64,000 bases of DNA from Lihuaxuella thermophila (lineage in GTDB: Bacteria > Bacillota > Bacilli > Thermoactinomycetales > Thermoactinomycetaceae): NCBI RefSeq assembly GCF_900110165.1, contig NZ_FOCQ01000014.1:47805-111804 (forward strand), read 5' to 3'. This document shows, piece after piece, positions 63,564 through 64,000 of this stretch. The translations under genes and the position numbers were made by a program. Positions within the stretch are counted from its first letter, which is position 1; the number at the start of each line of letters is the position of its first letter. The notes below the pieces were generated by a model. The model had not been told where the DNA came from. It ran no database searches and saw only the letters and a list, made by a program, of their open reading frames with translations.

Positions 63564-63739
63564 TTGCTCATCCCCCTATTTTTGATATAATTCAAAACAA
63601 AAAATACTGCTGTCACAAGTAAAGGAATAAGAAGTATACCTAAAAAGTCAATTTCGAACACTCCAACTATATAGCCTGTAGTAATTAATGATAATTGGAA
63701 TAAATAGAAGTATAAGCATTTAATAACTAGTTTTTTCAT
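63560..63739 (-). CDS. Small membrane protein, possible immunity protein
   Basis: A 59-residue protein with two hydrophobic segments (FYLFQLSLITTGYIVGVF, LGILLIPLLVTAVFFVL). ATG at 63739 follows GAGAGGG. It is translationally coupled to the gene at 63225 and follows a toxin tail cut by the IS element. Confidence 0.5.
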   Translation of the reverse strand: MKKLVIKCLYFYLFQLSLITTGYIVGVFEIDFLGILLIPLLVTAVFFVLNYIKNRGMSK

Positions 63740-63772
63740 CACTTGTGCCCTCTCTTATGACTAATGATACTA

Positions 63773-63808
63773 AGCGAGAAGGTGAATAGAACTGTCCACC
63801 TTCTCGCT
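63773..63808. repeat. Hairpin between toxin tail and coupled small genes
   Basis: A 12-bp perfect inverted repeat (63773-63784 with 63797-63808), 12-base loop, no T-run. Confidence 0.6.
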
Positions 63809-63813
63809 GTATA

Positions 63814-63910
63814 CTACCATCTCCTGAACCAGTTAATAACTGTTCTTTTAAGTCGCCACATATAATAGTTCTTATTAATCCGGCCTGCAACATAATAAGC
63901 TGCGGCTTAA
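63814..63910 (-). pseudogene. Toxin tail remnant cut by an IS element
   Basis: An open frame without start (AAAYYVAGRINKNYYMWRL...INWFRRW) runs from the IS boundary to a TAG at 63814. It has the aromatic/basic character of the Rhs tail at 61838, which suggests another truncated cassette. Confidence 0.4.
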
Positions 63911-64000
63911 TGCCCCCCATAAGTCCAGACAATTATGCAACTTTTTGAGTTAGCATTTGTCTAAATTCTCTTGGAGACCTGTAATTCAAAGCGGAGTGAG
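63911..64000 (-). mobile_element. End of an IS3-family insertion sequence
   Basis: The terminal repeat starts at 63911 with TGCCCCCCATAAGTCC, which resembles IS150/IS3-type ends (TG...CCCC...AAGT). The element extends past the window edge, with its transposase on the minus strand. Confidence 0.7.
63933..64000 (-). CDS. IS3-family transposase C-terminus (partial)
   Basis: The last 21 codons read HSALNYRSPREFRQMLTQKVA then TAA at 63933. The N-H/HSALNYRSP motif is the normal end of IS3-group OrfB. The 5' part lies beyond the window. Confidence 0.75.
   Translation of the reverse strand, partial: HSALNYRSPREFRQMLTQKVA

Overview
The window comes from an endospore-forming member of the Bacillales with moderate GC. 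Spore genes (yunB, lytH, a CotF-type coat protein, yutH, a Spo0E-type phosphatase, YhcN/YlaJ lipoprotein), strong AGGAGG ribosome sites and frequent GTG/TTG starts all fit. Two genes that could belong to futalosine-type menaquinone synthesis (MqnE and a UbiD-family decarboxylase) and the gene mix suggest a Thermoactinomycetaceae-like or Alicyclobacillus-like lineage. That placement is inference; no rRNA is present.

The backbone follows the Bacillus subtilis yun-yut-yuz neighbourhood in order: yunB (4.2 kb), lytH (19 kb), lipA-yutC-yutD (23.6-25.6 kb), yutE (28.9 kb), yutF (30.8 kb), yutH (33.7 kb), yutI/NifU (51.8 kb), yuzD and yuzB (54.4-55.1 kb), yutM (57.3 kb). Accessory genes lie between these. 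Three complete oligopeptide/dipeptide ABC importers dominate: 5.1-10.8 kb and 44.3-50.0 kb (both in app order D-F-SBP-B-C) and 36.3-43.9 kb (opp order SBP-SBP-B-C-D-F, with a duplicated binding protein). In all three a strong hairpin separates the binding-protein gene from the permease genes, which would let the abundant lipoprotein outnumber the membrane parts.

Other parts of the first 58 kb: end of citramalate synthase, a YitT membrane protein, a RelE-like toxin/antitoxin pair, a double-length ThyX-like protein, a sirtuin, a UbiD decarboxylase, an amino-acid permease, a divergent Fur-box-controlled siderophore uptake locus without its own ATPase, a RacA-like MerR protein, an Fe-S-type HTH regulator with a methyltransferase and HAD phosphatase, an Nramp-related transporter, the reverse transsulfuration pair mccA-mccB, and a frameshifted DUF4871 lipoprotein.

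From about 58.6 kb to the end the DNA becomes AT-rich and broken. It holds the 3' part of an Rhs/YD-repeat polymorphic toxin gene (frameshifted), a second displaced Rhs C-terminal cassette sharing about 80 bp of junction sequence, several tiny membrane proteins placed like immunity genes, degraded IS3-type transposase fragments, and the end of an IS3-family element cutting into another toxin tail at the right edge. This is the most unusual part of the window.
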